A stretch of DNA of 64,000 nucleotides from the NCBI GenBank assembly GCA_028281535.1, contig JANQJS010000058.1:1-64000 (forward strand), given 5' to 3'. The stretch comes from Sedimentisphaerales bacterium. GTDB lineage: Bacteria; Planctomycetota; Phycisphaerae; Sedimentisphaerales; SM23-30. The position numbers and the translations under genes were made by a program. Below, piece after piece: positions 61,342 to 64,000 of the stretch; the first letter of the stretch is position 1; every line of letters begins with the position of its first letter. The notes below the pieces were generated by a model that saw only the letters and a program-made list of their open reading frames with translations, made no database searches and had not been told where the DNA came from.

Positions 61342-63822
61342 CTATGGATTCGCAAGCAACTGAATCTGCTCATGACTCAAAATGAAATCGAAGAAATACA
61401 ATTCATCGATCAACCCATTTAGATATTTCCCAGAACTCGTATCCATAGAACCGACCAAGTGTCTTGGCTGCCCGTCTCGCGGCCCTGTCGGTCCTATAGC
61501 GGCTGCTTGCTGGGAACCATTAATAAATATTTTAAACTCACCTGTAGTGTTATTACGTGTTAGGGCAACATGATGCCACAGTCCATTGTTAATCGCTGTT
61601 GTGGATGTAATGGTTAAATCAGGATTACCGATGCCAAATGCAACTTCCGAATCTGTTAAAGTAATGCCAAAATCATCATGAGCACCAGCTTTTTCGCTAT
61701 CAACCATTCCTTTGCCCACCCACCATTGTCCAGTATCACCGCTATCGGAAGTATTAACCCAGAAAGCAATGGTGAAGTCTTCTGACACCAACTGTGGAAT
61801 TGAAACGTAATCATTTAATCCATCCAGATTAATTGCCTGCCCCACTTTACCCGCACTATAACTTGGATTTCCAAATTCCTGTCCATCATTACCTCCTATG
61901 CTATTGACAGCATTGTTTTCAAATCCAAACCAGCCCACCGCAACAGGCAAAAGATCAGATAACCAGCTCGATGCAAGCAATTTCAAATCCCCTTGATCAA
62001 TAGCACCTGATCCATCCAAGTCAAGGTGGTCACAAAGATTATTTTGATAACACCCACTCTCAGCCCAACGAGCTGATAATATTCCCAGATCCAACATATT
62101 AACAACATTATCACTATTCACATCAGGACTGGAATGTGTATATACGGTTTCAGGATTAGATGCTGTGGTTTCTTTTCCAAGCGCATCACGCATAGCGACA
62201 GAATAGGTATATGCCGTCCCGGATTGTAAACCATTGTCCACATAGGTTGGTAAAATTTGCCAACCGGAATTTGACCCGCCGGAATTTCCACTTGTTTCAG
62301 TAAAGTTATATTCCACAGGAGAGTGTAAATCCTGGCCAACCTGCGCTGTCATGGTTACGGAGGTTTGCCCTAATGCACGCGGACTATCGATAAACTGAGC
62401 CGGATTTGGCGTTGGCGGTCCTAAATCGATCAATTCCAGAATTTGACTTTGACTGATGACCTGGTTATAAATTCTTACATCATCAAGCATACCATCGAAT
62501 AAATTCGAACCACTATTGTTCGAGCCAATGATCCACGTGCCATCTGCAGATTCCAAATTACCTATGTTGCTGCTATCTACACCAGCCACTTGACTATTAA
62601 CGTAAAATGTTCTTTGAGTTTCATTCCAAACCAGTCCCACATGCGTCCAGGAGTTAGGATCAACCGGCATACTGCTTGCGGTTAAGCCTGAACCGGAAAC
62701 AGGACGAAGATCTGTAAAGAGAAATCCCTGGTTATCAATTCCCAATATATTTTGGCCGATTCCAGCTCCATTCTGTTGAGATAACACAATACGATTTGAT
62801 GTCCCACCTTTTACCCAGGCAAATACACTAAACGATGTTGTTGACGGATCTAATAAAAATGGAAGATGAATCGTGTCGTCAATACCATCGAGCACAATCG
62901 CCTGATTGATAATACCGCTATTAAATCCTGCACCGCCCTGGATTGTTCCATCATTACTGTTTCCGGAACTATCTGTTGCATTTCCATCGCACGGATAATG
63001 TGCCAATAATCCTGGAGCGAGCCCTGAATTGCCTGCGGCCCACTCAATACCACCGGCCACATGATCACGAAAATGACCATCGGAGGTGAAACTATCACTG
63101 GTATGTCCCAGTGCGGTGTAAAACGAACGGCCGCCATCATACTCTTGGTACCAGGCCATCGGGTGATCTGCCCCCATACCACCACAACTTTCGAGACCAT
63201 ACGTGCTTTCATCAATGGTCAATAAAACATTCACATTTGATCTGGGATTCATTTGAAATCTATACCACTCATCAAAACGCGTCCAAACCAGAGGTAAAAA
63301 ACTGGTCGATGGATGATCTTGAATTTCTACATGCAGATCAGCCGGTTGCTGATCAGGATGACACTGAAACCAGGTACCGACAAGACCGCCATACCAGGGC
63401 CAATGGTATTCGGTGTCTGAAGCAGAATGGATTCCGGCGAACCCTCCACCCGCTTGAATATAGCGTTCAAATGCAGCTTTCTGATCAGAATTAAGAATAT
63501 CATTGCCACTGGTTGATAAAAAAACAACTACATCATAAATTGCCAGATCGGTATCGTTAAAAAGAGTCGAATCTTCTGTATGAGTCACATTCCAGTTTCG
63601 TTGCGTCCCAACCGTTTGTAACATATCAATACCATCGGGAATACTGGTATGTCGCCATCCATGTGTTTTGGTAAACACTAAAACATTAATCGAACTTTGC
63701 GCCTTGGCAGGTAATACGGGAAAACTAATACCCATTATAATCAGAATATAAAATAAATTAAGTTGGCATTTTCTAGAAATAATATTAGAAACCACGATTG
63801 ACTCCTTTATCTGTTTATTCAT
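61342..63822 (-). CDS. Secreted ThuA-like domain protein with two LamG domains, one TPNP module and a dockerin-like region
   Basis: ThuA: INVLVFTKTHGWRHTSIPDGIDML...GGGFAGIHSASDTEYHWPWYGGLVG; LamG x2; PPTPNPAQF module; VNMLDLGILSARWAESGC...AIDQGDLKLLASSWL. Confidence 0.85.
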   Translation of the reverse strand: MNKQIKESIVVSNIISRKCQLNLFYILIIMGISFPVLPAKAQSSINVLVFTKTHGWRHTSIPDGIDMLQTVGTQRNWNVTHTEDSTLFNDTDLAIYDVVVFLSTSGNDILNSDQKAAFERYIQAGGGFAGIHSASDTEYHWPWYGGLVGTWFQCHPDQQPADLHVEIQDHPSTSFLPLVWTRFDEWYRFQMNPRSNVNVLLTIDESTYGLESCGGMGADHPMAWYQEYDGGRSFYTALGHTSDSFTSDGHFRDHVAGGIEWAAGNSGLAPGLLAHYPCDGNATDSSGNSNDGTIQGGAGFNSGIINQAIVLDGIDDTIHLPFLLDPSTTSFSVFAWVKGGTSNRIVLSQQNGAGIGQNILGIDNQGFLFTDLRPVSGSGLTASSMPVDPNSWTHVGLVWNETQRTFYVNSQVAGVDSSNIGNLESADGTWIIGSNNSGSNLFDGMLDDVRIYNQVISQSQILELIDLGPPTPNPAQFIDSPRALGQTSVTMTAQVGQDLHSPVEYNFTETSGNSGGSNSGWQILPTYVDNGLQSGTAYTYSVAMRDALGKETTASNPETVYTHSSPDVNSDNVVNMLDLGILSARWAESGCYQNNLCDHLDLDGSGAIDQGDLKLLASSWLSDLLPVAVGWFGFENNAVNSIGGNDGQEFGNPSYSAGKVGQAINLDGLNDYVSIPQLVSEDFTIAFWVNTSDSGDTGQWWVGKGMVDSEKAGAHDDFGITLTDSEVAFGIGNPDLTITSTTAINNGLWHHVALTRNNTTGEFKIFINGSQQAAAIGPTGPRDGQPRHLVGSMDTSSGKYLNGLIDELYFFDFILSHEQIQLLANP

Positions 63823-63887
63823 TTCATATATCTATTAGTCGTTTTTAATCAAAATAAAAACAGCAAATAACAATATCAGTAATACAT

Positions 63888-64000
63888 TTATTTTGTAATA
63901 CGAATGCTGTAATCATAAAATGTATTACCTGTCCAAACGGTATCCGGCACAACAGCGACCACAAAATATATTTCTTCATCTGTGGCATTCACATTAACCG
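63888..64000 (-). CDS. 3' end of an unidentified CDS, truncated by window edge
   Basis: Open frame ...VNVNATDEEIYFVVAVVPDTVWTGNTFYDYSIRITK* with stop at 63888-63890. Confidence 0.5.
   Translation of the reverse strand, partial: VNVNATDEEIYFVVAVVPDTVWTGNTFYDYSIRITK

Noticed and set aside
1-64000. tRNA/rRNA genes, integrase, transposase or prophage genes
   Set aside because: No T-loop/acceptor pairing or mobile-element protein motifs were recognised in intergenic regions or in the ORF track.

Overview
A 64 kb, AT-rich bacterial window. It is most consistent with Planctomycetota, probably Phycisphaerae-like: LEPR-XLL-type N-terminus, dockerin-like 'DFA.LA..WL' tails, a PEP-CTERM protein, ECF sigma/FecR/LamG genes. 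The left part holds ordinary metabolic and informational genes: SDR, gluconokinase, LarA-like protein, glnS, gltX, a PfkB kinase, thpR, recA and a metal-transporter-like gene. The rest is dominated by very large modular secreted proteins: a 1825 aa GLUG array, a 1392 aa protein, a 2947 aa protein and a 4372 aa beta-helix protein, plus regulators (ECF+FecR, an MCP, a membrane-tethered ECF fusion). The strongest lead is the 2947 aa ORF. It joins a galactose/glyoxal-oxidase-like domain, a CotA-like multicopper oxidase with all four copper motifs intact, a plastocyanin-like domain, and many ~100 aa Fn3-like modules, lectin-like and CBM-like domains. Its neighbours share these modules, and some are visibly decaying: an SGNH hydrolase has an in-frame stop plus a ~125-codon internal deletion in a paralogous domain, and there is an orphan CBM tail. 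Other leads are a gluconokinase/LarA-like/SDR cluster suggesting a nickel-dependent gluconate epimerase, an ECF sigma factor fused through a TM helix to ~1000 aa of extracellular domains, and an uncharacterised two-lobed secreted family. No tRNA, rRNA or CRISPR was supportable. All family calls come from motif recognition by eye; no database search was run.
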